Part shown: positions 8,652 to 19,290 of the stretch, in pieces
Layout of the letters: every line of letters begins with the position of its first letter
Numbering within the stretch: the first letter of the stretch is position 1
Assembly: GCA_019918135.1 (NCBI GenBank)
Contig: WBZZ01004746.1
Span: 217,501-250,000, forward strand
Direction of reading: 5' to 3'
DNA: 32,500 nt
From: Paulinella micropora
Lineage: Eukaryota > Cercozoa > Imbricatea > Euglyphida > Paulinellidae
Position numbers and translations under genes: made by a program
The notes under the pieces: model-generated
Databases searched by the model: none
What the model saw: the letters and a program-made list of their open reading frames with translations, nothing else
Told to the model about the DNA's origin: nothing

Positions 8652-8890
8652 GTGCTTCTCCGTCAATGGCGAATGCATTTCTGCACATGTGCCTCCATCG
8701 TCTCACCCGCGAGGGGAGTACGAAGATTTGACGATAGGCTCTACTGACACCCCCGCAAGGCAGCTCCAAGCCTTCCAGACAGACCAATACTTTCAAAGAA
8801 AATATCCTTTGAAAATACTGGCACCGACGGGAATCGAACTGGTGACAGGTCCCAGATGGTAGACCTTAACCACTGGGCTATCGCGGTGCC
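8651..8890 (-). mobile_element. SINE subfamily A', copy A9 (240 bp)
   Basis: The best tRNA-like head in the window. The sense 5' GGCACCG and the 3' CGGTGCC form a perfect 7-bp acceptor-like stem bracketing box A and box B, over a span of 71 nt. No anticodon is assigned because the middle arm is degenerate. Confidence 0.8.
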
Positions 8891-8894
8891 ACTG

Positions 8895-8935
<41 letters not shown>

Positions 8936-8936
<1 letters not shown>

Positions 8937-9204
8937 GTGCTTCTCTGTCAATGGCTGATGCATTTCTGCACATGCGCCTCCATCGTCTCACCCGTGAGGG
9001 GAGTACGAAGAATTGACGATAAGCTCTAATGACACCCCCGCAAGGGCAGTTCCAACACTTCCAGACGGGCCGGTATGTTCAATGAAAATACTGGTCCAGA
9101 AATAGACCGGTATGTTCAATGAAAATACTGGTGGCACCGACGGGAATCGAACTGGCGACAGGGCCCAGATGGTAGAACTTGACCACTGGGCTATCACGGT
9201 GTCC
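8936..9204 (-). mobile_element. SINE family A, copy A10 (269 bp)
   Basis: Two units with the TCCAGAAATAGA linker, as in A1. The head is bordered by a CT dinucleotide before AAT repeats. Confidence 0.8.
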
Positions 9205-9206
9205 AC

Positions 9207-9250
<44 letters not shown>

Positions 9251-9252
<2 letters not shown>

Positions 9253-9656
9253 ATATCTGAGGCGTACTGATGCAGCTAATGGCATATCCTCAACGGACAT
9301 AAGCCTCCAATACCCTTGTTCGAGGTCCTCCACCCCCCCGTGTCAGTCTCTCGCCTGATGATCGGGGCCACCGATGGAGCTCCTGAGGGCAAGACTGCAC
9401 TAAGCCGAGGTTATTCCGCAGTCCCAGCAACCTTTTGCAAGACGTCACCGAATGTGCAAGTGCATACACCAAGCGCGGTTGCTAGAGCTGCCTCGAAACC
9501 CCACCCATAACAATCTGGTGTCTGCTGGGTCCTGGGCTATCAACCAGCATATGCGGAGTTTAAGATCTTTTACGCGCGCAACGACCCTCCTCCCCAGCAT
9601 CTACCACCAAAGGGTTATGAGTTGGCGTCACAGTTTAACGCCTTGAGGCCATTGGG

Positions 9657-9659
<3 letters not shown>
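9251..9659 (-). mobile_element. Family B element, copy B5 (short class, 409 bp)
   Basis: The 5' end is at CAGCCCAATGGCC, the same point as B2, B9 and B11. It differs from most copies by CCTTTTGC for CCTCTTGC, shared with B6. Confidence 0.75.

Positions 9660-9730
<71 letters not shown>
9660..9730. repeat. (AAT)n microsatellite
   Basis: Pure run of about 24 units between B5 and C3. Confidence 0.95.
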
Positions 9731-9732
<2 letters not shown>

Positions 9733-10356
9733 TATATATTGATCTGTCATGGCTGAGCCCGAGGGCCATGCGCCTCCATCCCTCGACCCAACAGGGACTA
9801 CAGTGAGTATGTTGGGGAGGGAAGAGTGACTCTAACCATCCTGCATAGAAGGCCCCAAAAGGAAGTCCCTACTACCCGCACAGTGTCGGGTACCTTGCAG
9901 GAAATCAACTACAATGATTGATCTTCCCCGCGTGAGAGCTCCACGAGACTGGGTAGGTCCCGCATGGAGGTACTCACAGGGGTAGCAGACATTTCATGCG
10001 GTCTGCCAGCGCATGAGGACGTTTTGTGGTAAGTGTCTGGGACGCCTCGAAACCCGTCACCACCCCTAGATCGCGGAATTTAAATACCCCTTTGATCCCA
10101 CGTGGTGTATGTCTTATAAAAAACAACACAACGACATGGCCTCGGAACCAACACAACAACATAGCCTCGGAACCCACATCGACATAGCCTCGGAACCCAC
10201 ACAACAACAGAGCCTCGGAACCAACACAACTACATAGCCTCGGAATCAACACAACAACATAGCCTCGGAGCCAACACAACGACATAGCCTCGAAACCAGT
10301 GGGAAGAGGCCCAACCACCTCCTCTTCCCGTGGGGTGCCATACTGTGCACCCCTCC

Positions 10357-10357
<1 letters not shown>
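9731..10357 (-). mobile_element. Family C element, copy C3 (complete)
   Basis: Complete copy with seven minisatellite units. A one-base loss in CTACAATGATTG (others CTACAAATGATTG) breaks the frame that is open in C1, C2 and C4. Confidence 0.75.
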
Positions 10358-10395
<38 letters not shown>

Positions 10396-10397
<2 letters not shown>

Positions 10398-10637
10398 ATA
10401 TCTGAGGCGTACTGATGCAGCTAATGGCATATCCTCAACGGACATAAGCCTCCAATACCCTTGTTCGAGGTCCTCCACCCCCCCGTGTCTCTCTCGCCTG
10501 ATGATCGGGGCCACCGATGGAGCTCCTGAGGGCAAGACTGCACTAAGCCGAGGTTATTCCGCAGTCCCAGCAACCTTTTGCAAGACGTCACCGAATGTGC
10601 AAGTGCATACACCCAGCGCGGTTGCTAGAGCTGCCTC
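10396..10637 (-). mobile_element. Family B element, copy B6 (5'-truncated, 242 bp)
   Basis: Only the 3' half of B remains, ending at GCTGCCTC directly against AAT repeats. This is an ordinary 5' truncation. It shares the CCTTTTGC variant with B5, and has lost CAGT near 10489. Confidence 0.75.
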
Positions 10638-10680
10638 AATAATAATAATAATAATAATAAGAATAATAATAATAATAATA

Positions 10681-12140
10681 ACTAGGGGCTGCGTCAACAT
10701 CTGAAAGGATGGTTTGCGGTGCGCTCCGCGCACCCCCCCCTTCGACAGGGTACTCGGGCTGGGGTTCCCGGGGGAAGAGCCCCCCGGACCCACCCTTTCC
10801 CGTCGACAGGGTACGTTCAATTGCCGGATGGTACCAGCAGAACGCAAGTGTAAGCTCTGGTGGCACAAAAACCTAAAATCTCTGGTTTTTGTGCCACCCG
10901 CCACCAAAACTTTTTTATCTCCGAAGAGAGCGCACCGAGAGGTGTCGGGTACACCAAACATCAGCCTCAAACTCCCTCAGGTGTGCGCAAACGGCGCCTG
11001 GTGGCGCAAAAACCTCACTTTTCCGGTGTGTGCCACACGGCGCCACAATTTTTATATTTTCGAAGAGAGCTCATCAAGAAGTTTCAGATACACCAAATAT
11101 CAGCCGCTAACTCCCTCTGGTGTGCGCAAACGGCGCCTGGTGGCACAAGACCTCAATTTTCTGGTGTGGGTGCCACGCGCGACCAAAACGGGTACGTACA
11201 ATCGCCGGACTGGGGTTCCCGGGGGGAGGGCCCCCCGGACTCCCCCTGCCCCGTCGACCGGGTACGTTCAATTGCCGGAGGGCGCCTGGTGCCACCCGCG
11301 ACCAAAACGGGTACGTACAATCGCCGGGGCTTGGGTTCCCGGGGGGGGAGGCCCCCGGGATCCCCCCTTCCCCGTCGACAGGGTACGTTCAATTGCCGGA
11401 GGTACCGGCAAGTACTCCCAAAAAACCAGCAATTTCGGCACTCAGGACACCCCCCTAACGCAAATATTTGCTGAATTCCAAATAAATTATATCAGCATCA
11501 ACATCGAGTCTGAAGCTAGCCACCCTGCCAATATGAGCTTGCAACTCCTCCTGGTTCCCACAAACTATGATTTATAGGGATGGGGGGTGCAAAAATAGGC
11601 CGAAAAAACGAGGACTCTTGGCATTCAGGACACTCCCCTAACGCAAATATTTGCGTAAATTCCAAAAAAAAGTATACCGGCATCAAGATCGAGTCTGGGG
11701 CTAGCCACCCTGTAAATATGAGCTCCCAACTCCTCCTGGTTCACACAAACCATGATTAATAGGGACAGTAGGTGCAAAAATAGGCCAAAAAACCAAGGAA
11801 TTTTGGCATTCAGGACACTCCCCTAATGCAAATATTTGCGTGAATTCCAAAAAAATCATATCAGCATCAAGATCGAGTCTGGGGCTAACCACCCTGCAAA
11901 TATGAGCTCCGAACTCCTCCTCGTTCCGACAACCCATGATTTATTCCGACAAGGGTGCCCAAATGGTGGGGGTACATAATTTTCATTTTCCCCCTGGAGG
12001 CGTGTTCTCAGACTCGGGAGGCTGAGCGTGATTTCTGCACATCAAACAGGATGGGCCGGCCTGGTTCGCCATAAAGGAGGGCAAAAACAGGGACCACTGC
12101 CCCCCAAACCCCCCACCCCCTTCACCAACACCTTTCAGGG
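10681..12140 (+). repeat. Family E composite repeat, copy E2
   Basis: The longest E copy. The GC-rich half (10730..11400) has several diverged units with the GGGTACGTTCAATTGCCGGA core. The right half has three palindrome units starting near 11456, 11640 and 11823; the first reads CAAATATTTGCTG and has lost the outer base pair. A distinct insert near 11996..12090 (GGAGGCGTGTTCTCAGACTC onward) is absent from the other copies. A 287-codon forward frame at 10714..11577 is repeat-derived. Confidence 0.7.
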
Positions 12141-12172
<32 letters not shown>

Positions 12173-12173
<1 letters not shown>

Positions 12174-12436
12174 GTGCTTCTCTGTCAATGGCTGATGCAT
12201 TTCTGCACATGCGCCTCCATCGTCTCACCCGTGAGGGGAGTACGAAGAATTGACGATAAGCTCTAATGGCACCCCCGCAAGGGCAGTTCCAACACTTCCA
12301 GACGGGCCGGTATGTTCAATGAAAATACTGGTCCAGACGGATCGGTATGTTCAATGAAAATACTGGTGGCGACGGGAATCGAACTGGCGACAGGGCCCAA
12401 ATGGTAGAACTTGACCACTGGGCTATCACGGTGTCT
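12173..12436 (-). mobile_element. SINE family A, copy A11 (264 bp)
   Basis: Two units. A 3-4 bp loss in GTGGCACCGACGGG (reads GTGGCGACGGG) damages the 3' acceptor side of the tRNA head. The 5' end reads AGACACC. Confidence 0.8.
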
Positions 12437-12438
12437 AA

Positions 12439-12477
<39 letters not shown>

Positions 12478-12478
<1 letters not shown>

Positions 12479-12709
12479 GTGCTTCTCTGTCAATGGCTGA
12501 TGCATTTCTGCACATGCGCCTCCATCGTCTCACCCGTGAGGGGAGTACGAAGAATTGACGATAGGCTCTAATGACACCCCCGCAAGGGCAGTTCCAACAC
12601 TTCCAGACGGACCGGTATGTTCAATGAAAATACTGGTGGCACCGACGGGAATCGAACTGGCGACAGGGCCCAGATGGTAGAACTTGACCACTGAGCTATC
12701 ACGGTGTCC
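12478..12709 (-). mobile_element. SINE family A, copy A12 (232 bp)
   Basis: Single body unit. Its box A reads TAGCTCAGTGG, which matches the canonical Pol III box A better than the TAGCCCAGTGG of most copies. Confidence 0.8.

Positions 12710-12804
<95 letters not shown>
12710..12804. repeat. (AAT)n microsatellite, longest pure array
   Basis: About 31 uninterrupted AAT units between the A12 head and the A13 tail. Its purity implies recent expansion or a young array. Confidence 0.95.
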
Positions 12805-12805
<1 letters not shown>

Positions 12806-13036
12806 GTGCTTCTCTGTCAATGGCTGATGCATTTCTGCACATGCGCCTCCATCGTCTCACCCGTGAGGGGAGTACGAAGAATTGACGATAAGCTCTAATG
12901 ACACCCCCGCAAGGGCAGTTCCAACACTTCCAGACGGACCGGTATGTTCAATGAAAATACTGGTGGCACCGACGGGAATCGAACTGGCGACAGGGCCCAG
13001 ATGGTAGAACTTGACCACTGGGCTATCACGGTGTCC
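12805..13036 (-). mobile_element. SINE family A, copy A13 (232 bp)
   Basis: Single-unit copy with intact box A and box B. Only about 12 bases of AAT separate its head from B7. Confidence 0.8.
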
Positions 13037-13050
13037 AAATAATAATAATA

Positions 13051-13533
13051 CTATATCTGAGGCGTACTGATGCAGCTAATGGCATATCCTCAACGGACAT
13101 AAGCCTCCAATACCCTTGTTCGAGGTCCTCCACCCCCCCGTGTCAGTCTCTCGCCTGATGATCGGGGCCACCGATGGAGCTCCTGAGGGCGAGACTGCAC
13201 TAAGCCGAGGTTATTCCGCAGTCCCAGCAACCTCTTGCAAGACGTCACCGAATGTGCAAGTGCATACACCAAGCGCGGTTGCTAGAGCTGCCTCGAAACC
13301 CCACCCATAACAATCTGGTGTCTGCTGGGTCCTGGGCTATCAACCAGCATATGCGGAGTTTAAGATCTTTTACGCGCGCAACGACCCTCCTCCCCAGCAT
13401 CTACCACCAAAGGGTTATGAGTTGGCGTCACAGTTTAACGCCTTGAGGCCATTGGGCTGGAACTCTGTTTAGCAAGTGTGACTAGGTTTTTTCATCGGGA
13501 TTTCCCTCAAATATGTCACAGTCAACACTCCAA

Positions 13534-13534
<1 letters not shown>
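13051..13534 (-). mobile_element. Family B element, copy B7 (full length)
   Basis: Full-length class with its 5' end CTTGGAGTGTTGACTG directly against AAT repeats. Confidence 0.75.
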
Positions 13535-13567
<33 letters not shown>

Positions 13568-13568
<1 letters not shown>

Positions 13569-13834
13569 GTGCTTCTCTGTCAATGGCTGATGCATTTCTG
13601 CACATGCGCCTCCATCGTCTCACCCGTGAGGGGAGTACGAAGAATTGGCGATAGGCTGTAATGACACCCCCGCAAGGGCAGTTCCAACACTTCCAGACGG
13701 ACCGGTATGTTCAATGAAAATACTGGTCCAGACGGACCGGTATGTTCAATGAAAATACTGGTGGCACCGACGGGAATCGAACTGGCGACAGGGCCCAGAT
13801 GGTAGACCTTAACCACTGGGCTATCACGGTGTCC
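13568..13834 (-). mobile_element. SINE family A, copy A14 (267 bp)
   Basis: Two-unit copy. The D-arm region reads GTTAAGGTCTACC like A', so the head looks like a mosaic of A and A'. Confidence 0.8.
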
Positions 13835-13836
13835 AC

Positions 13837-13880
<44 letters not shown>

Positions 13881-14053
13881 GTGTATCTCCTGCCAATTGC
13901 TGAGCCAAAAGGCCATGTGCATCCAGTCCTCCATTCCATAAGGAAAGTCTCCACACCAATCGGTGGAATAAAGGAAGTGACGGCATAGAACATTACTCTA
14001 GGAGCTTTATACCAATCAGCCCATGGAAAGGACCGATGGCCTATGTACTCCCT
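13881..14053 (-). mobile_element. Family D element, copy D3
   Basis: Complete copy next to the A14 head. It has CCAGTCC for CCAATCC near the hairpin. Confidence 0.7.
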
Positions 14054-14054
14054 A

Positions 14055-14102
<48 letters not shown>

Positions 14103-14103
<1 letters not shown>

Positions 14104-14334
14104 GTGCTTCTCTGTCAATGGCTGATGCAAATCTGCACATGCGCCTCCATCGTCTCACCCGTGAGGGGAGTACGAAGAATTGACGATAGGCTCTAATGAC
14201 ACCCCCGCAAGGGCAGTTCCAACACTTCCAGACGGACCGGTATGTTCAATGAAAATACTGGTGGCACCGACGGGAATCGAACTGGCGACAGGGCCCAGAT
14301 GGTAGAACTTGACCACTGAGCTATCACGGTGTCC
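14103..14334 (-). mobile_element. SINE family A, copy A15 (232 bp)
   Basis: Single body unit. Like A12 it has the canonical box A TAGCTCAGTGG, and like A7 the AATC hairpin loop. Confidence 0.8.

Positions 14335-14394
<60 letters not shown>
14335..14394. repeat. AAT microsatellite with one AAC interruption
   Basis: About 20 units between the A15 head and E3. Confidence 0.9.
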
Positions 14395-14395
<1 letters not shown>

Positions 14396-15603
14396 CTAGG
14401 GGCTGCGCCAACACCTGAAAGGATGGTTAGCGGGGGCCGCGACCCCCCCCCCTCCTCCCCCCCCCTCGGGCTGGGGTTCCCGGGGGAGAGCCCCCCGGAC
14501 CCCCCTTTTTCCGTCGACAGGGTACGTTCAATTGCCGGAGGTACCAGCAGAACGCAAGTGTAAGCTCTGGTCGCACAAAAACCTAAAATCTCTTGTTTTG
14601 TGCCACCCGCCACCAAAACTTTTTATCTCCGAAGAGAGCGCACCGAGAGGTGTCGGGTACACCAAACATCAGCTTCAAACTCCCTCTGGTGAGCGCAAAC
14701 GGCGCCTGGTGGCGCAAAAACCTCAATTTTTTTGTTATAAGCCACCCAAAGCCACAATCTTTATATTTTCGAAGAGAGCTCATCAAGAAGTGTCAGATAC
14801 ACGAAATAACAGCCGCTAACTCCCTCTAGTGTGCGCAAACGGCGCCTGGTGGCAGAAGACCTCAATTTTCTGGTGTGTGTGCCACCCGCGACCAAAACGG
14901 GTACGTACAATCGCCGGGCTGCCCGGACCCCCCCTTGTCGACAGGGTACGTTCGATTGCCGGTGGCACCGGCAAGTGCTGCTAAAAAAAAAAATAATTAA
15001 AAAAAAAATAGCATTCAGGACACTCCTCTAACGCAAATATTTGCGTGAATTCAAAAAAAATTTATACCAGCATCAACATCGAGTCTGGGGCTAGCCACCC
15101 TGCGAATATGAGCTCCCAACTGCTTCTGGTTCACGCAAACCATGATTAATAGGGACAGCGGGTGCAAAAATAGGCCAAAGAAACAAGGAATTTCGGCATT
15201 CAGGACACTCCCCTAACGCAAATATTTGCGTGAATTCCAAAAAAAAATCATATCAGCATCAAGATCGAGTCTGGGGCTAGCCACCCTGTCAATATGAGTT
15301 CCCAACTCCTGCTGGTTCCCACAAACCATGATTTATAGGGACAGGAGTGCGAAAAAAAACAAGGAAATTTGGCATTCAGGACACTCCTCTAACGCAAATA
15401 TTTGCGTGAATTCCAAAAAAAATCATATCAGCATCAAGATCGAGTCTGGGGCTAACCAATCGCAAATATGAGCTCCGAACTCCTCCTCGTTCCGACAAAC
15501 CATGATTTATAGGGACAGGGGTGCGGAAATGCTGGGGGGGGGGGGGGGTACACAATTTTCATTTTCCTCCTCCCCCCACCCCCTTCACCAACACCTTGCA
15601 GTG
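14395..15603 (+). repeat. Family E composite repeat, copy E3
   Basis: The left half is shorter than in E2. Three palindrome units start near 15032, 15215 and 15397. It has C-rich and G-rich homopolymers (near 14446 and 15534) and an A-rich stretch near 14981..15009. Confidence 0.7.
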
Positions 15604-15621
15604 ATAATAATAATAATAATA

Positions 15622-16104
15622 CTATATCTGAGGCGTACTGATGCAGCTAATTGCATATCCTCAACGGACATAAGCCTCCAATACCCTTATTCGAGGTCCT
15701 CCACCCCCCCGTGTCAGTCTCTCGCCTGATGATCGGGGCCACCGATGGAGCTCCTGAGGGCAAGACTGCACTAAGCCGAGGTTATTCCGCAGTCCCAGCA
15801 ACCTCTTGCAAGACGTCACCGAATGTGCAAGTGCATACACCAAGCGCGGTTGCTAGAGCTGCCTCGAAACCCCACCCATAACAATCTGGTGTCTGCTGGG
15901 TCCTGGGCTATCAACCAGCATATGCGGAGTTTAAGATCTTTTACGCGCGCAACGACCCTCCTCCCCAGCATCTACCACCAAAGGGTTATGAGTTGGCGTC
16001 ACAGTTTAACGCCTTGAGGCCATTGGGCTGGAACTCTGTTTAGGAAGTGTGACTAGGTTTTTTCATCGGGATTTCCCTCAAATATGTCACAGTCAACACT
16101 CCAA

Positions 16105-16105
<1 letters not shown>
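15622..16105 (-). mobile_element. Family B element, copy B8 (full length)
   Basis: Full-length class. It is marked by ATTGCATATCC for ATGGCATATCC and by CCTTATTCGAGG. Confidence 0.75.
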
Positions 16106-16136
<31 letters not shown>

Positions 16137-16185
16137 GGCTTCCTCAGACTATAGCATCAGATCCAGATCCTGGACATGTGCCTCC

Positions 16186-16186
<1 letters not shown>
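16137..16186 (-). mobile_element. LINE 3'-end fragment F2 (50 bp)
   Basis: Same 50 bp as F1 with the same truncation point (just after CATGTGCCTCCA), flanked by AAT on both sides. Two independent stops at one base, or duplication of one insertion, are both possible. Confidence 0.85.
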
Positions 16187-16215
<29 letters not shown>

Positions 16216-16217
<2 letters not shown>

Positions 16218-17558
16218 TAGGAGCTGCGCCAACACCTGAAAGGATGGTTTACCGGTGCGCTTCGCGCACCAAACCCCGTCAGCCCAACTTCTTATCACTT
16301 TTTGGAGGGGCCCCGGACCCGGCCCCCCCCCCCCTCCCGCCCCCTTTCCCTTCGACAGGGTACGTTGAATTGCCGGAGGTGCCGCAAACGGCGCCTGGTG
16401 GCAAAAAACCTCAATTTTCAGGTGTGGGTGCCACCCGCGACCAGAACGGGTACGTACAATCGCAGGGCTCCCCCGGACCCCCCCTTTCCCTTCGACAGGG
16501 TACGTTGAATTGCCGGAGGTGCCGCAAACGGCGCCTGGTGGGGAAAAACCTCAATTTTTAGGTGTGGGTGCCACCCGCGATCAGAACGGGTACGTACAAT
16601 CGCAGGGCTCCCCCAGACCCCCCTTTCCCTTCGACAGGGTACGTTGAGTTGCCGGAGGTGCCTCAAAGAGCGCCTGGTGGCAAAAAACCTCAATTTTCAG
16701 GTGTGGGTGCCACCCGCGACCAGAACGGGTACGTACAATCGCAGGGCTCCCCCGAACCCCCCCCTTTCCCTTCGACAGGGTACGTTGAGTTGCCGGAGGT
16801 GCCGCAAAGGGCGCCTGGTGGCAAAAAACCTCAATTTTCAGGTGTGGGTGCCACCCGCGACCAGAACGGGCACGTACAATCACAGGGCTGGGGTTCCCGG
16901 GGAAGTGCCCCCCGGACCCCCCCTGCCCCGTCGACAGGGTACGTTGAATTGCCGGAGGCACCGGCAAGTACTGCTAAAAAACAAGGAAATTTGGTATTCA
17001 GGACACTCCCCTAACGCAAATATTTGCTAACCACCCTGCCAATATGAGCTCCCAACTCCTCCTGGTTCCCACAAACCATGATTTATTCCGATGGGGGGGT
17101 GCAAAAAAAGGCCAAAAAAACAAGGAAATTTGGCATTCAGGACACTCTCCTAACGCAAATATTTGCGTGAATTCCAAAGAAATTATATCAGCATAAACAT
17201 GGAGTCTGTGGCTAGCCACCCTGTCAATATGAGCTCCCAGCTCCTCCTGGTTCACACAAACCATGATTTATTCCGACAGGGGGGCGAAAAAAAACAAGGA
17301 ATTTTGGCGTTCAGGACACTCCCCTAACGCAAATATTTGCGTGAATTCCAAAAAAATCACATCAGCATCAACATCGAGTCTGGGGCTAACCACCCTGCAA
17401 ATATGAGCTCCGAACTCCTCCTCGCTCCGACAACCCATGATTTATTCCGACAGGGGTGCCGAAATGGTGGGGGGGGGGGGGGGTGGGGGGGGGTACACAA
17501 TTTTCATTTTCCCCCTCCCCCCCAACCCCCCCCCCGCCTTCGCCAACACCTTTCAGGG
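16216..17558 (+). repeat. Family E composite repeat, copy E4, with a clean tandem array
   Basis: The left half is a regular tandem array of four units of about 140 bp. The TACGTTGA start of each lies at 16361, 16501, 16640 and 16781, with a partial fifth at 16940. Each unit contains GGCGCCTGGTGG and GTGCCACCCGCGACC. The right half has three palindrome-type units starting near 17018, 17153 and 17327; the first is shortened. A G-rich homopolymer tract lies near 17469. Confidence 0.8.
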
Positions 17559-17611
17559 ATAATAGTAATAATAGTAATAATAATAATGATAATGATAATA
17601 ATAATAATAAT

Positions 17612-17878
17612 AGTGCTTCTCTGTCAATGGCTGATGCATTTCTGCACATGCGCCTCCATCGTCTCACCCGTGAGGGGAGTACGAAGAATTGACGATAAGC
17701 TCTAATGACACCCCCGCAAGGGCAGTTCCAACACTTCCAGACGGGCCGGTATGTTCAATGAAAATACTGGTCCAGACGGATCGGTATGATCAATGAAAAT
17801 ACTGGTGGCACCGACGGGAATCGAACTGGCGACAGGGCCCAGATGGTAGAACTTGACCACTGGGCTATCACGGTGTCC
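17612..17878 (-). mobile_element. SINE family A, copy A16 (267 bp)
   Basis: Two-unit copy with GGTATGATCAATG in the second unit. The tail side abuts an interrupted AAT/GAT array. Confidence 0.8.
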
Positions 17879-17879
17879 A

Positions 17880-17921
<42 letters not shown>

Positions 17922-17922
<1 letters not shown>

Positions 17923-18190
17923 GTGCTTCTCTGTCAATGGCTGATGCATTTCTGCACATGCGCCTCCATCGTCTCACCCGTGAGGGGAGTACGAAGAATT
18001 GACGATAAGCTCTAATGACACCCCCGCAAGGGCAGTTCCAACACTTCCAGACGGGCCGGTATGTTCAATGAAAATACTGGTCCAGAAATAGACCGGTATG
18101 TTCAATGAAAATACTGGTGGCACCGACGGGAATCGAACTGGCGACAGGGCCCAGATGGTAGAACTTGACCACTGGGCTATCACGGTGTCC
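17922..18190 (-). mobile_element. SINE family A, copy A17 (269 bp)
   Basis: Two units with the TCCAGAAATAGA linker. Complete. Confidence 0.8.
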
Positions 18191-18249
<59 letters not shown>

Positions 18250-18250
<1 letters not shown>

Positions 18251-18459
18251 GTGCTTCTCTGTCAATGGCTGATGCAAATCTGCACATGCGCCTCCATCGT
18301 CTCACCCGTGAGGGGAGTACGAAGAATTGACGATAGGCTCTACTGACACCCCCGCACGGGCAGTTCCAACACTTTCAGACGGACCGGTATGTTCAATGAA
18401 GATACTGGTGGCACAGGGCCCAGATGGTAGAACTTAACCACTGGGCTATCACGGTGTCC
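18250..18459 (-). mobile_element. SINE family A, copy A18, box B deleted (210 bp)
   Basis: Single-unit copy with a 22-bp internal deletion that removes box B and the acceptor side (reads GGTGGCACAGGGCCC). Box A remains. It would not be expected to be transcribed from its own promoter. Confidence 0.8.
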
Positions 18460-18462
18460 ATA

Positions 18463-18520
<58 letters not shown>
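18460..18520. repeat. (AAT)n microsatellite
   Basis: About 19 units between A18 and B9. Confidence 0.95.
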
Positions 18521-18522
<2 letters not shown>

Positions 18523-18928
18523 ATATCTGAGGCGTACTGATGCAGCTAATGGCATATCCTCAACGGACATAAGCCTCCAATACCCTTGTTCGAGGTCCTC
18601 CACCCCCCGTGTCAGTCTCTCGCCTGATGATCGGGGCCACCGATGGAGCTCCTGAGGGCAAGACTGCACTAAGCCGAGGTTATTCCGCAGTCCCAGCAAC
18701 CTCTTGCAAGACTTCACCGAATGTGCAAGTGCATACATCAAGCGCGGTTGCTAGAGCTGCCTCGAAACCCCACCCATAACAATCTGGTGTCTGCTAGGTC
18801 CTGGGCTATCAACCAGCATATGCGGAGTTTAAGATCTTTTACGCGCGCAACGACCTCCTCCCCAGCATCTACCACCAAAGGGTTATGAGTTGGCGTCACA
18901 GTTTAACGCCTTGAGGCCATTGGGCTGC
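18521..18928 (-). mobile_element. Family B element, copy B9 (short class)
   Basis: The 5' end is at GCAGCCCAATGGCC. It has several private changes (GACTTCACC, TACATCAAG, CTGCTAGG), which suggests an older copy. Confidence 0.75.
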
Positions 18929-18978
<50 letters not shown>

Positions 18979-18979
<1 letters not shown>

Positions 18980-19244
18980 GTGCTTCTCTGTCAATGGCTG
19001 ATGCATTTCTGCACATGCGCCTCCATCGTCTCACCCGTGAGGGGAGTACGAAGAATTGACGATAAGCTCTAATGACACCCCCGCAAGGGCAGTTCCAACA
19101 CTTCCAGACGGGCCGGTATGTTCAATGAAAATATGTACGGTCCAGTAGGGTATGTTCAATGAAAATACTGGTGGCACCGACGGGAATCGAACTGGCGACA
19201 GGGCCCAGATGGTAGAACTTGACCACTGGGCTATCACGGTGTCC
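18979..19244 (-). mobile_element. SINE family A, copy A19 (266 bp)
   Basis: Two body units joined by an unusual linker (ATGTACGGTCCAGTAGGG). The tRNA head is intact. Confidence 0.8.

Positions 19245-19290
<46 letters not shown>
19245..19290. repeat. (AAT)n array abutting the LINE 3' end
   Basis: About 15 pure AAT units. In LINE sense this is the (ATT)n that follows AGTCTGAGGAAGCC. Confidence 0.95.

Noticed and set aside
8651..8890. Functional tRNA genes on the minus strand
   Set aside because: Pol III boxes and an acceptor-like stem are present, but the anticodon and T arms are degenerate and each copy continues into the SINE body and tail. These are tRNA-derived SINE heads.
10714..11577. 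287-codon forward frame in E2
   Set aside because: It is made of translated E subrepeats. The frame shifts between units, and the other E copies do not conserve it.
15502..15729. Family B 60-64 codon frames repeated in every B copy
   Set aside because: They are conserved only because the copies are recent. Copies B4 and B6 break them, and no domain is visible.
16346..16960. Possible CRISPR-like or coding tandem array in E4
   Set aside because: The units are about 140 bp and contiguous with no unique spacers, and the context is eukaryotic. It is a tandem satellite block.
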